DNA from: Diphasiastrum complanatum
Taxonomy: Eukaryota; Streptophyta; Lycopodiopsida; Lycopodiales; Lycopodiaceae
Direction: 5' to 3'
DNA length: 64,000 nucleotides
Assembly: GCA_029204225.1 (NCBI GenBank)
Contig: CM055108.1
Location: forward strand, 21,831,644-21,895,643
In this document: piece by piece, positions 12,664 to 23,086 of the stretch
Numbering within the stretch: the first letter of the stretch is position 1
Layout of the letters: every line of letters begins with the position of its first letter
The notes under the pieces: generated by a model
Database searches by the model: none
Told to the model about the DNA's origin: nothing
The model's input: the letters and a program-made list of their open reading frames with translations, nothing else
Program-made: the position numbers and the translations under genes

Positions 12664-12806
12664 AACTAATTTTACGTGGGGGGGAAGGCCCTGCCTGAGG
12701 GCCTTCCTTGCTGGGAGGGCCCTTGCCCGAGGGCGGGAGCCCTCGGGCAGGCCCCGACTAGCAAGGAAGGCTCGACAGCTTCGGGCCTTCCCCTACGTAA
12801 TGCCAT
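12664..12806. repeat. GC-rich foldback island 2 with terminal inverted repeats
   Basis: The left end TACGTGGGGGGGAAGGCCC is matched in inverted orientation by the right end GGGCCTTCCCCTACGTA. Inner arms GAGGGCCTTCCTTGC and GCAAGGAAGGCTC extend the stem, and the loop is CCCGAGGGC-rich. The organisation is like a small MITE. The ends TACGT resemble the TTACGT at the ends of copies A and B. Confidence 0.65.
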
Positions 12807-12985
12807 TGTGCGAACGTTTTTTTTTTTTTTTCCGTTTTTTGGCCGTACGGTACGGCCGTACGCGTGGCCAGTTTTTTTTTTTTTTTTCGGTTTTTTGCCA
12901 TTTTTTTTTTCGCAAATTTTTTTACGTTTGTGGTGGAATGTGGATGTGGACAGCCAATGACGGGCTGCCACATAACACATGCACA

Positions 12986-13094
12986 TTCCACCGGAGAGAG
13001 GAGAGAGAACGTGCATGCCACTGGAGAGAGAACATGCATTCCACCGGAGAGAGGAGAGAGAAAGTGAATTCCACCGAAGAGAGGAGAGAGAATG
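12986..13094 (+). repeat. Tandem repeat with unit ~30 bp, purine-rich
   Basis: Four consecutive units begin ATTCCACC or ATGCCACT and continue GGAGAGAGGAGAGAGAA with small changes. The second unit is shorter. Confidence 0.8.
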
Positions 13095-13185
13095 ATAGAT
13101 TCCTAAGAAAGAGAAAATTGGATGGACATTATGCTCCAGGAGGTGGTCCCAAAATACAAAGGACACCTGAGCACAAGGCATTACG

Positions 13186-13300
13186 GAGGAGGGAAGGGCC
13201 GGCTTCGAGGCCCTTCCGGGCGGACGCCCGAGGGCGCAGCATCCTTCCCCAGGCGGAAGGGCCGAGGAGCCAGCCCTTCCAGCCAGCCCTTCCGCCGCGT
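13186..13300. repeat. GC-rich foldback island 3
   Basis: The left arm GGAAGGGCCGGCTTCGAGGC and the right arm near AGGCGGAAGGGCCGAGGAGCC pair across a CGCCCGAGGGCGCAG loop. It is homologous to island 1 and is the first part of direct-repeat copy B. Confidence 0.65.
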
Positions 13301-14879
13301 CAATTCATTTTTCACATTTTTTTTTTTTGAGGTAATTTTTTTTTTACATGCACCTTCCGGGTGGAAGGTGCATGTAAAATTATGACAACTTTTTTTACGT
13401 GCACCTTCCAAACGCCGGAAGGTGCCTGCAAAAAAAATTTGCTCCACAGATTACGTTCTGTGAGGCACCACCATTTCCTTTGTAAAAATTTGAAAAATAA
13501 TTTTACGTGGTAGGAGACTGGCCACGTGTAACTTTATTATGGTGTACACAAGGCTAGATAAGTCAAGAACGTACGTAATGCTTTTATCATTGAAGGTTGA
13601 AGCCTATTTTAAAGCTTATGAAGGGCAAGTTTTCGAAGGACTGGTTACATGTAGTTGCCACCACACTATCAAAACACCACAGCAGCAAACTTATGGCAGA
13701 CGCAGCGTTTCACTTCAGCCTCTCTCTACCCGGTAGCAAACCATTGGATACCTCACCAAACATGATGTTTTGAGTTTGCTTGCTTCCTCAAACACATATA
13801 GCAGAGCCTACACTCTTCTTGTTTATCATTCGTTCATATTTTTGTCTACACAAAGGAGGAGCAGAAACGCCTAGTTTCTGTGGCCCCGTCATATCTTCAT
13901 GTAATCCTCTGTTCTTACAACAGAAGAATAGAAGAGCTATTTTTATGGCTTCATTGAACTAATGTAGTAGTTTGTTGGCCATATGATCTGAGCTATACCT
14001 GTACACGTAATTTTGCTTCCATGTGTAATGAATGAACTAAGGACTGCCTTCTGTGCTCTTTTCTGTTTGCCATTTATGGAGCATTCTATTTATTGCACTA
14101 TAGATGGATATGAGAAGCTTGCAGTTCTGTTCTTTGCCATGTTCTTTATACCGTATAAGGTTACAACTCAGAAAAAACATTGCTAAAACCACATTATTAA
14201 TCTCTGTTGGATACGATACGTTGATCTTTCTGCTGTTTGGAACCCTCTCTCTGTCAAATCACGTGCAAAGTCTCTGAAGATGCTTCTATTCCTAGTAATG
14301 CAATCCAGTATAGCAGATGTAGTACTATTAGGGAGAGATACGTTGGTGAGGATGACACTCTTTACATCCTTACTGTATTTAGCCACTTACTTGTCATGAG
14401 AGTAAGGAGACAGTTGGTTGTTGAGGACTGATAGTCTCTGGCTGGGTTCTTTAGGTAATTGAAACTTGATGAGACACAACTCTATTGTGATTGTAAGAAC
14501 GGGGTCTCATCGGTTCTTCTAGTCTCTTGAAGTAGCTGAAGTTACTGAAACAGTTGCTGCACCTTGATGTACTCTGATGATTCCAAATTCTTGAAGGAAC
14601 TCTATCATGTCATCATTTCCTTGGTGTTGTCTTTGTTTTCTCTTATAACAAAGGTGGTACTGGCTACCATTTTCAACATCCGATGATGACCAGTTATCTT
14701 CGTCACTCCATTCACATAGCGAACATCACTGCTAAATCATTTTTGCCATCAATAATGGCAGATTACCTCTCACTGTTGCTCTTTGTCGGAACGATAACCC
14801 TTTATACTACATTTCTATCTCTTTTTGAGTTCAGCATGCTATGACATCACTCACGAATCGCGCTAAGATCAACCTTTTG

Positions 14880-15781
14880 AAGGAAGAAATGAGTAAGGCA
14901 CCGGTCCATGATGTGCCAAAAAACTTCAAGAGTTATACCTTGGACGACTTGGTAATCATGATGTCAAAAGCGCAAACTTGATGCAAATCAGAAGAAGAAC
15001 AAGTCTACGAGGAACCGGATCACACTCAACCGATGAATCTAGCAGAGCCAGGAGAAGAGGACAAATTGTTCATGTGGAAGCACAATTCACGCCCTCACAA
15101 TTCACCAAGCTGTAAAAACTATTGATGGAGTACAAATACTGCTTTGTATGGTCTTACAAAGGTCTAAAAGGAATTCCATCATCTGTAGTCCAACACACCA
15201 TACCTTGGTCGAAGGAACAACACCAAAGGTGAGCCGATATCACCGTTGCAACCCGAACTACACCGAGATGATCAAACAAGAGTTGCTGAAGTTGCTCGAT
15301 GCCAATTTCATCTATGAAATCAAGCACACAAAATGGATGTCACCCATAGTCATTTCTCCCAAGAAGAATGACAAATGCAGATTTGTGTCAATCTGAAGCA
15401 CTTAACGTTGTGACGTGGAAATGCAGAAGGATCACTTTTTCTTACAGGTCACAAAAAGCATCCTGGATTGAGTAGCTGGAGCGGAAGCCTACAGTTTTTT
15501 GGATGGCTTCAATGACTACAACCAAGGAAGATTACACCGGAGGATCAACACAAAACTGCATTTGCTACTGAATGGGGTACATATGCCTATAAGGTCATGC
15601 CATTCGGTCTTTGTAATGCCCCTAGCTCTTTCTAGCGTGTCATGAAAAAGGCATTGAAAGACTACTTACAGAAGTTCCTAGAGATCTTTCTCGATGATCT
15701 TTGTGTGCACGGATTTAATGGTGAACACTTATCTCAACTAGAGAAACTGCTTATACAATCACCTATTTAGGTGGGGGATAG
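14880..15781 (+). pseudogene. Ty3 reverse transcriptase remnant
   Basis: The region encodes the linker before RT and the front half of RT in broken frames. Visible motifs are LDDLVIMMSKAQ, YCFVWSYKGLKGIPSSVVQH, IPLVEGTTPKVSRYHRCNPN, KQELLKLLDANFIYEI and WMSPIVISPKKNDKCRFVSI. They are followed after shifts by ITPEDQHKTAFATEWGTYAY and KVMPFGLCNAPSSF. The active-site segment reads FLDDLCVHG. The coding remnant ends near 15765, directly before the purine tract and LTR, so RNase H and integrase have been lost. It belongs with the gag at 2010 and the protease at 10614. Confidence 0.8.
15771..15781 (+). other. Polypurine tract
   Basis: GTGGGGGATAG immediately precedes the TG start of the LTR at 15782, the position expected for plus-strand priming. 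Confidence 0.55.
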
Positions 15782-16286
15782 TGTTGGGCACTTAGTGGGT
15801 CCTGCCACTAAAGTACTACTGGCTAAGCTTACCAAGTGGGCCCCGCCATAGTACACTATCCAGGTAGAGTAATAAGTGCGAGGGCACTGACTTCCTGCAT
15901 GTATAAGCCCAACCCAATGAGCACGCAAGTTAGTCTTGTAGAACTTGTATACTTAGGAATAACGACTAGGGGCTTAAAACCCTATAATGACATTAGAGGC
16001 CCTAAGTCAAGTTGTTAATAAAAAAGCTAAAAGCGCCCAAATTAGAACTCACATGAATCATGTGAGTGCCCTTGTGCTTTCTTAGAACCACTCGATTCAT
16101 TTTGTGCTAGTTTAAACAACTTGGATTAGGATCCTTGCAATTGTAATTAACCAATAGGAGAAAGGGGCAAGGTCCTTCCCCATCCATAAAAAGACACCCT
16201 TTGTACCACATTTCCATGTTCAATTGAAGGAGAAAATTCTGTCGAGATTTACAATGATCATCCTTGCTTCCTCCCCCCCCTCCCCC

Positions 16287-16355
<69 letters not shown>

Positions 16356-16622
16356 GTTTTTGTGTCTTGAATTTGCTCTCCATTTGCTTGTTCTTGCTAT
16401 TGTATGTTGATGATTTTCGAGAGATTAGAGAGTGTAGGATGTAAGCACCTCCATCCTTTGTATTCTATTATTGCTTTCTTGCTTGTGGTTAAAGTAGGGT
16501 GGTTAGTTAGGTGTGGTTAGAGTAGGTTTTGCAAGCTAACTTTGCAAAGGAAGCACTATTCCCTTGGGAACGAATCTACGCATGACAGGTGAACAAGGCC
16601 ACTACAAATGTCAAATTAATTC
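15782..16622 (+). repeat. 3' LTR-like relic of the old Ty3 element
   Basis: It starts TGTTGGGCACTTAGTGGG after a polypurine tract and shares ordered blocks with 281-1085. It carries a long CT microsatellite. The right boundary is approximate; a minus-strand copia relic begins near 16623. Confidence 0.5.
16289..16353. repeat. CT microsatellite
   Basis: About 32 uninterrupted CT units after a C-rich run. The long Arg-Glu frame on the minus strand here is an artefact of the repeat. Confidence 0.97.
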
Positions 16623-16659
16623 TTTATTTATCAACATTGAGCTATTTAAAGCACGATCA

Positions 16660-17087
16660 GTCGCAAAATAACAATGAGTAAGCCTATAGAGATATCATTG
16701 TCTTTTTTCAAGTGGAATAAACTCTCTTTGATTTATCAATAATCTTGCATGAATCTGATTCAAACTCTTTCTTATGTCCTAAATCAGTAATTCTAGTGAT
16801 CGACAATAGATTTGTTGTCAGATTTGGGACATCCAAAACTTTTGGTATGCATTCAATTCCACATGTTGGAAATTCAGTCTAACAATACCCTCACCTTTGA
16901 TCATGTGTGAGTTGTTGTCTCCGAGGTGAACAAATTTCTTCGTACAATAGGTCGAATAGTCGATGAATCATTCTTGATGGCTTTTCATGTGTTGTGCCAC
17001 TCCAGAATCGAGGAACTATTCCTCATTTTAATCAACATAGTGGTGATTCACCATGAAGGCATTCTACTCATTATCATCTTCAAGGTT
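16660..17087 (-). pseudogene. Copia protease segment
   Basis: The reverse strand gives FLDSGVAQHM, the copia protease active site where T follows SG in most relatives (here V), then KKFVHLGDNNSHMIKGEGIV and RLNFQHVELNAY. A closely similar protease is on the plus strand at 18844-19131 (FLDSGATQHM, KKYVHLGDDSTHTIEGEGTV). Stops and shifts follow at about 16860. It continues the gag at 23087-23863, from which it was separated by the insertion. Confidence 0.7.
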
Positions 17088-17092
17088 ATGCT
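17088..17092 (+). other. Target-site duplication ATGCT, left
   Basis: ATGCT precedes the LTR start TGTTGG at 17093 and recurs at 23082-23086 after the last LTR ends in CCGACA. Confidence 0.85.
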
Positions 17093-17870
17093 TGTTGGAT
17101 TATTCTCCTTCCTACTAATCGACTAATCAGTTTTTAATCTTCATCCAACTGTTTATCCAGTTCAGTGGATTTTTTTTGTGTTTTTATACAGTCTACAGAA
17201 TTACAAGTGTTTTTACACAGTCTGCAGAAATATACGGAGTTTGACAACAATGTCGAGTTTTCTCTCTCTACAAAACCCGACAGTGTCTCATTTTTCGCCT
17301 GTCAGGAATTACATGTAAAAATGCAATGTCACCTTTTTCGCCTATCAAGATTTACGAGTAAAAATGCAGTGTCGCATTTTTCGCCTATGGCAGTTTATGT
17401 TCATTTATGTAGAGTGACAATTTATGTTCATTTATGCAGACAGACTGTTCTCAATCTTTTAGAGATTTATTTTAGAGTTGCTATTGGGCTATTGCTTATC
17501 AGCAGAGTCGTTTATTTTGGACTTATTCTCCATTATTCAGAGATAGCTTTAGAGTGCGCGGTTTCTATCTACTATTGTTTTGCACTCATTAGCATCTGAT
17601 CTTGTTTTTTTTAATCTATACTATTTTCTTATTGCGTTCAGTTTGTGTCAGAATGCATGCATCTCTGTATTGCTTTTGTAACTAGTAGAAATTATCTGAG
17701 AATTCACTACTTTATGTTTGGCTACGTAATCACTTAGTATCTAGCAAAAGTTATTTGCTAAAGATTGGACGTGATTCTCATCACTACTGCTTTGTTCAAT
17801 TTTTGATAGGCATAGTCATGCATTGGAAGTAGGAAGTTTCCGGTATTCTATTACTCACCTATTTCTGACA
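17093..17870 (+). repeat. Left LTR of the copia array, with adjoining primer site
   Basis: It starts TGTTGGATTATTCTCC and ends ATTTCTGACA. The primer-binding site TGGTATCAGAGC follows at 17871-17882. It is homologous to the solo LTR at 7165-8759 but lacks about 0.8 kb of its middle. Confidence 0.8.
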
Positions 17871-18013
17871 TGGTATCAGAGCATACCTACATGATATCAA
17901 AGCGAAAAGCTCTAATACTTGATATCTTTGGTGATACCTTTCAGAATCAGAAAATTGATTTCCAATTGTAGCGCAACACGGTATCTCTCTTAACGTCGTC
18001 AGACTAGGTTTCA

Positions 18014-19131
18014 GATGGATTCTCAAAGTAAAGTTGGTCTTATCGCAAACAAGTTGAATGGATCCAATTATCATTTGTGAAAATTTAAGATGAAGACCTT
18101 GCTAATCGCCAACGAGTTGTGGGATGTTGTTACAAGTACCGAAGTGAAATATGAAGATGACACAAAAGACTCAAAGTAGAAATTGAAGGTTGGTAAAGCT
18201 TTCGCGCTTATTATCCTCAATATATTAGATACTCAAATTGGCCACATAGCTGAAGCTAAGACTTCGAAAGAAGTTTGGGACATCTTGAGCTCACTATATG
18301 ATGTGAGAGATGTAACTACTAAGTTACATCTTCGAAGGAAATTCTTCACACTCAAGATGTCGATTGATTATTCTCTTCAGAATCATATTAACTAATTTAA
18401 GAATCTCTTGCAACAGATGGCCGCTGTCGGATCAGTCATAGATGATCAAGACGTAATTATGACATTGCTTTTAAGCTTGTCCTCTACATATGAGAACTGG
18501 GTGATGACAATCACGACACACTCAGATTTAACAGAGTTATCACTATGTTGCTGCAAGAAGATAATCAAAGAAGTCAAGACACTTTGTCTACGTCTTCATC
18601 TCATGCTTTATATGTCAACAAGGGCTCGAAATAACAGAAGCAGAAAAGTCCGCATTGAATCAGAAACAGACTCAAAGTCAAGAACAATCATCAAATCTAC
18701 ATTCTTTGAAGAAGAAGATGTTTTGAGGGTTTTGCAAACGCAATAACCATGGGATCCAGGATTGCCGAATTCTCAAAGCGAAGAATGTAGCCAAGAAACC
18801 TGATCAACAAGCAAATACAGTTACAACATCTCCTGAAGTCGAAATGGACGAAAGTGCTTTTATGGTCAAAGACAAATACGCAAATTCGGATGATTCATGG
18901 TTTCTAGATTCTGGAGCTACTCAACATATGACCAATCATCGTGAGATTTTCCAATCCTATACGCCTTACAACACAAAGAAGTATGTTCATCTTGGTGACG
19001 ATAGTACTCACACTATCGAAGGTGAAGGTACTGTAAGATTGAGATTCCAGCATGATCAATTCAAACTACTGTCAAAAGTCTTGTATGTTCCTAAACTCTC
19101 TACAAATATGTTATCAGTAAGTAGATATTAG
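18014..19131 (+). pseudogene. Copia gag and protease, first internal region
   Basis: Gag begins at ATG 18014 (MDSQSKVGLIANKLNGSNYH) with an early stop, and continues through KAFALIILNILDTQIGHIAE and SLYDVRDVTTKLHLRRKFFT to a degraded zinc knuckle near 18730-18770. The protease at 18844-19131 has the active-site context FLDSGATQHMTNHREIF and VHLGDDSTHTIEGEGTVRLR, ending KLSTNMLSVSRY. Several stops interrupt gag. Integrase and RT, which should follow, are missing; the sequence runs into rearranged LTR ends at 19132. Confidence 0.8.
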
Positions 19132-19411
19132 ATATAGGTAGATAATGTAATGCAAAAACGCCTACTTCCAATGCATGACTATGCCTATCAAAAATTGAAC
19201 AAAGCAGTAGTGATGCATTGGAAGTAGGAGTTTCCACATTACATTATCTATCAATTTTTGACATGGTATCAGAGCTTTCAAAGTTAGTTGCTAGAGATTG
19301 AACGTGATCTCCATCACTACTGCTTTGTTCAATATTTGATAGGCGTAGTCATGTATTGGAAGTAGGAGTTTTCGCATTACATTATCTACCTATTTTCGAC
19401 ATGGTATTAGA
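19132..19411. repeat. Inverted and direct LTR-end copies
   Basis: An LTR 3' end lies in reverse orientation at about 19132-19210: reversed CTTCCAATGCATGACTATGC and CAAAAATTGAACAAAGCAGT. Two direct copies follow, each running into a primer-like site: TGGTATCAGAGC at 19264-19275 and TGGTATTAGAGC at about 19401. The reverse copy and the direct copy at about 19310-19400 can form a hairpin. Confidence 0.7.
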
Positions 19412-19747
19412 GCATATCGCAACCTCACAAGCTACAAAGAAAGCAATTTGGTTGAGGAATTTACTTTTAGATATCGGTCTGAATCAATATGCCCCGACGA
19501 TATTATTTTGTGATAATCAAAGTGCCATTGCTCCCTAGATTTCATTCTAGGAGTAAGCACATTGAACTGAAGTATCATTTCGTCAGAAGCAAAGTTCTCA
19601 ATGAAGAGGTCAGATTGCAGTACTGTAGAATGCAAGATATGACAACAGATGTTTTTACTAAAGAATTAAGTTTGAAAACACACAGAAGAGTGTGTGTAAA
19701 ACTAAGTTTGAAGGTCAAGGCATTCAAGGATTCAGATTAAGGGGAAG
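19412..19747 (+). pseudogene. Copia RNase H C-terminal fragment and purine tract
   Basis: Frames give ATSQATKKAIWLRNLLLDIG, then FCDNQSAIA and, after a shift, SRSKHIELKYHFVRSKVLNE and MTTDVFTKELSLKTHRRV. These are the last motifs of copia RNase H. The purine stretch AAGGGGAAG at 19739-19747 precedes the next LTR at 19748, the expected polypurine position. Confidence 0.8.
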
Positions 19748-20180
19748 TGTTTCATTATTCTCCTTCTTACCAATCGACTAATCGGTTTTAATCTTCATCC
19801 ATTGTTTATTCAGTTCTACAGATTTTCTAGTGATTTTATACAGTAGTTTGCAGAATTACAAGTGTTTTTACACAATCTACAGAAATACACGGAGTTTGAA
19901 ACAATGTCACCTTTTTCGCTTGTTAGGAATCCCTTTAAAAAATGTAGTGTCTCCTTTTTCGCATTTTTCACCTGACAAAAATCTCGTGTAAAATCACAAT
20001 GTTGTATTTTTTGCTTCTTCCAAAGAGTCTTAAATATTAAAAAAATGACTCTAGCAAAGTGTGGGGGAACCCTAAATGAGATCTAAGGGCACTGTCTCCT
20101 TTTTCGCATTTTTGAACAAAGTAGTAGTGATGCATTGGAAGTAGGAGTGTCCACATTACATTATCTACCTATTTTTGACA
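19748..20180 (+). repeat. Middle LTR of the copia array
   Basis: It starts TGTTTCATTATTCTCC and ends ATTTTTGACA, with primer site TGGTATCAGAGC at 20181-20192. At 433 bp it is the shortest copy and internally deleted relative to the others. It serves as the 3' LTR of the first unit and the 5' LTR of the second. Confidence 0.7.
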
Positions 20181-20437
20181 TGGTATCAGAGCTACTATCA
20201 TAGTATCAGTGCTAGATTACTATTTTGTTTATCTGAACCGCCATGACATCAGATTTGTGATTTCTATCAAGGCATAATACTATTTCAATATCAGAGCAAA
20301 AGCTCTAATACTTGATATCTTTTGTGATATCAAATTGATATCATACTCTTCATTTCCTTTCAACCTTTCAGTATCAGAGAATTGATTTCCTTACTACATC
20401 TTAGTGTCATCGATACAATCGACAGACTAAGTTTCAG

Positions 20438-22077
20438 ATGGATTTTCAAAGTAAAGCTGGTCTTATTGCAGACAAGTTGAATGGATCCAATTATCATTTG
20501 TGGAAATTAAGATGAAGACCTTGCTAAACACCAATGACTTATGGGATGTTGTTACAAGTATAGAAGTAAAACCTAAAGACGGTGACTCAAAGTGGAAATC
20601 GAAGGACGGTAAAGCTTTTGCACTTAATATCCTCAATATATCAGATACACAACCAGGACATATAGCTGAATCTAAAATGTCAAGAGACATTTGGGACGGG
20701 CCTGAATTCACTATATGACATGAGGGACATAACTACTAAGTTACATCTACAAAGAAAATTCTTCACATTCAAGATGTCCGTTGGTGATTCACTTCAGAGT
20801 CACATTAACTAGTTTAAGAATCTCTTGCAACAGATGGCCACAGTCGGATCAGTCATAGATGATCAAGACGCAATCATGACATTGCTTTCAAGCTTGCCCT
20901 CTACATATGAGAACTAGGTGATGATCATATCGACACACACTCAGATTTAACTCTGACTAGAGTGATCACTATGTTGTTGTAAGAAGACAATAGAAGAAGT
21001 CAAGACACTGTCTACTTCCTCCTCTCATTCACTATATGTCAACAAAGGCTCTAAGTGACAGAAGCAGAAAGCTCCAAGAAGGCTGCAATGAATCAGAAGC
21101 TGACTCAAAGTCAAGTACAATCAACAAATCCACAGTCGAAGAAGAAGATGTTTTGCAAGTATTGCAAGCGCAATAACCATGAGATCAAGGACTGCCAAAT
21201 TCTCCAAGCGAAGAATGCAGCCAAGCAACCTGATCAACAAGCAAACACAGTTTCATCTCCCCAGGTCTCTCAGAAAAAACACCATTTGAATTTTGGACAG
21301 GTACCAAACCTTCTTTATCAAACTTACGAGTTTTTGGATGTACTGCTTTTGCGTAGATTCCTCGTGATCTCAGGAAGAAGCTCGACTTCTAGAGTATCAA
21401 ATGTGTTTTCATCAACTACACTACTTCACATCAAGCCTACAAGTTGTTCGATCCTATCGAGTTGAAGATATTCACTAGTCGAGATGTCATCTTCATCGAA
21501 GATCAGTTTCAAGACCTCAAAGGAAAAGGCAGTTCCCACGTAGTGGACATGTCAGATTCTTCTGACACATTGAACTTTCCAATGCTTCAGTCGACTATTC
21601 CCAGTGATAGTCCAAGCTCTTCTACTTTTGACGAATAACAAATTAACGACGGATTAGAAGATGATGATGTTGCAGTTCAGCAACTACAGTATGATCAAAA
21701 TGATCAACTTTCTCTATTATCCAGAAGATCTTCAAGAGCTAGCACACCACCTATCAGGTATATCGACGAGTCTGTACTTTACCTTGTTCAGGAACCGACG
21801 TTCGTCCAAGAGGCACTCAGTCAGCCTGATTCAGATCTCTGGAAAGAAGCTATGGATAAAGAGTATTCATCTCTTATCAAGAACCAGACATGGACAATGG
21901 AAGCATCAACAGGAGATACCAGTCTTTTATCATTATCACTTTGTACGTGGATGGTACATTGCTTTTCAGCAACAATATCAATCTGATAAAAGAGGCCAAG
22001 ACAATGCTATCTTCTGAATTCGACATGACCGATTTGAACGAAGCTCATTTCTGCCTTGGTACACAAATCTACAGAGG
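20438..22077 (+). pseudogene. Copia gag, hinge and RT fragments, second internal region
   Basis: Gag starts at ATG 20438 (MDFQSKAGLIADKLNGSNYH). It is broken by frameshifts but parallels the first unit, and ends in a zinc knuckle, CKYCKRNNHEIKDC (about 21152-21195). Next comes a piece of the integrase-RT hinge (YKLFDPIELKIFTSRDVIFI, about 21438-21500), then the RT start (DSDLWKEAMDKEYSSLIKNQ) and a later piece of RT (IITLYVDGTLLFSNNINLIK), where the usual YVDD reads YVDG. It ends at FCLGTQIYRG and joins the last LTR directly. Protease, most of integrase and RNase H are absent. Confidence 0.75.
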
Positions 22078-23081
22078 CTTACCAATCGACTAATCGGTTT
22101 TAATCTTCTTCCATTGTTTATCTGAGTTTTGCGGATTTTTTCGTAATTTTATATAGTCTGCAAAATTACAAGTGTTTTTACACAGTCTGCAGAAATACAT
22201 GGAGTTTGAAATAGTGTCGTCTTTTTTGCCTGTCAAGAATCTCGTGGAAAAATGTAGTGTCTAATTTTTCACATTTTTCGCCTGATAGATATCTTGTGTA
22301 AAATCCTTCTAGATCAAGTCATAGGCAGGCATCAAAAGGTCTGTTAGATGTTGTTCATACAAATACATGTGGACCTATGTAGACTCCTCGACCAATTGTC
22401 ACCGCTTGTCAACAACTTCTGAGAAGAACTGAATGAATGCCAATAGACTCCAATCAACCGGCAGTCGCAATCCACGACCTAATTACTTAGTATAAACCAG
22501 CTGTTCATACATCTCAAAACATTAGTGTGAATTGTGAAGGAGTTGAGTGTTATTACATGGTGCTTCCTGCGCTCTTATCAAGCAGATCATTCACAACCAA
22601 AAAGTATTGTAGTTAGCTCTCTATCAAGCTTTCAAGCTTGAATTCTCTTGAGCATTCTAGCTTAGTCTTTTAGAGATTTATTTAAGAGTTGCTATTGCGC
22701 TACTGCTTCTCAACAGAGTCGATTATTTTGGACTTATTCTCACTTACTCAGAGATAGCTTTAGAGTGTGCGATTTCTATTCGGTATTGTTTTGCGCTCAT
22801 TAGCATCTGATTTTGTTTTTCTGAATCAATACTATTTTCTTATTGTGTTCAATTTGTGTCAGAATGCATGCATCTCTGTATTTCTTTTGTAACTGGTAAA
22901 AGTTGTCTGAGAATTCAATACTTTATGTTTGGCTACGTAATCACTTAGTATCTAGCGAAAGTTAGTTGCTAAAGATTGGACATGATTCCCATCACCACTG
23001 CTTTGTTCAATTTTTGATAGGTGTAGTCATGCATTGGAAGTAGAAAGTTTCCGCTATTCCATTACTCACCTATTTCCGACA
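22078..23081 (+). repeat. Right LTR of the copia array
   Basis: It is homologous to 7165-8759 and 17093-17870, lacks roughly the first 20 bases of the LTR, and ends ATTTCCGACA. ATGCT follows at 23082-23086. Confidence 0.75.
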
Positions 23082-23086
23082 ATGCT

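Larger units (their letters stand above)
12355..13512. repeat. Pair of ~320-bp direct repeats flanking a third hairpin
   Basis: Copy A (about 12361-12681) and copy B (about 13193-13512) share the same order. Each has a GC-rich foldback, a T-run, one or two CACCTTCCGG-type hairpin stems, the block CACAGATTACGTTCTGTGAGG, then CCATTTCC and ATTTTACGTGG. Between them lie island 2, T-runs and a purine-rich tandem repeat. The layout resembles a small LTR-like or composite element, but I find no primer-binding site or coding region. Confidence 0.5.
11096..14879. other. Non-coding stretch inside the Ty3 relic
   Basis: Protease-like sequence ends near 11095 and the pre-RT linker resumes near 14880, so about 3.8 kb looks inserted. 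I recognise no protein here. It holds an AT microsatellite, three GC-rich foldback islands, a pair of direct repeats of about 320 bp and a purine-rich tandem repeat. The open frames between 12.3 and 13.5 kb are by-products of the GC-rich hairpins and poly-T/poly-A runs. The rest (11.1-12.3 and 13.5-14.9 kb) shows nothing I can assign. Confidence 0.5.
17093..23081 (+). mobile_element. Tandem copia array LTR-internal-LTR-internal-LTR
   Basis: Three related LTRs (17093-17870, 19748-20180, 22078-23081) enclose two incomplete internal regions. Each internal region starts with a TGGTATCAGAGC primer site and the same gag. The outer ends are flanked by identical ATGCT, so the whole array behaves as one insertion. 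It could arise by unequal recombination between two copies sharing an LTR, or by integration of a multimer. Both internal regions have large deletions: the first lacks integrase and RT, the second lacks protease, most of integrase and RNase H. None of the frames is intact. Confidence 0.75.

Noticed and set aside
12986-13095. Regular repeats considered as a CRISPR array
   Set aside because: Units are contiguous, with no unique spacers, in a plant nuclear context.
12340-13447. Several overlapping open frames of 68-176 codons on both strands
   Set aside because: They come from GC-rich inverted repeats and poly-T/poly-A runs, giving Phe/Lys stretches. No domain and no consistent frame.
16107-16355. 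Arg-Glu repeat protein on the minus strand
   Set aside because: It is simply the translation of the CT microsatellite.
17871-20192. TGGTATCAGAGC motifs as possible tRNA gene ends
   Set aside because: No cloverleaf surrounds them. Each follows an LTR end, so they are primer-binding sites.
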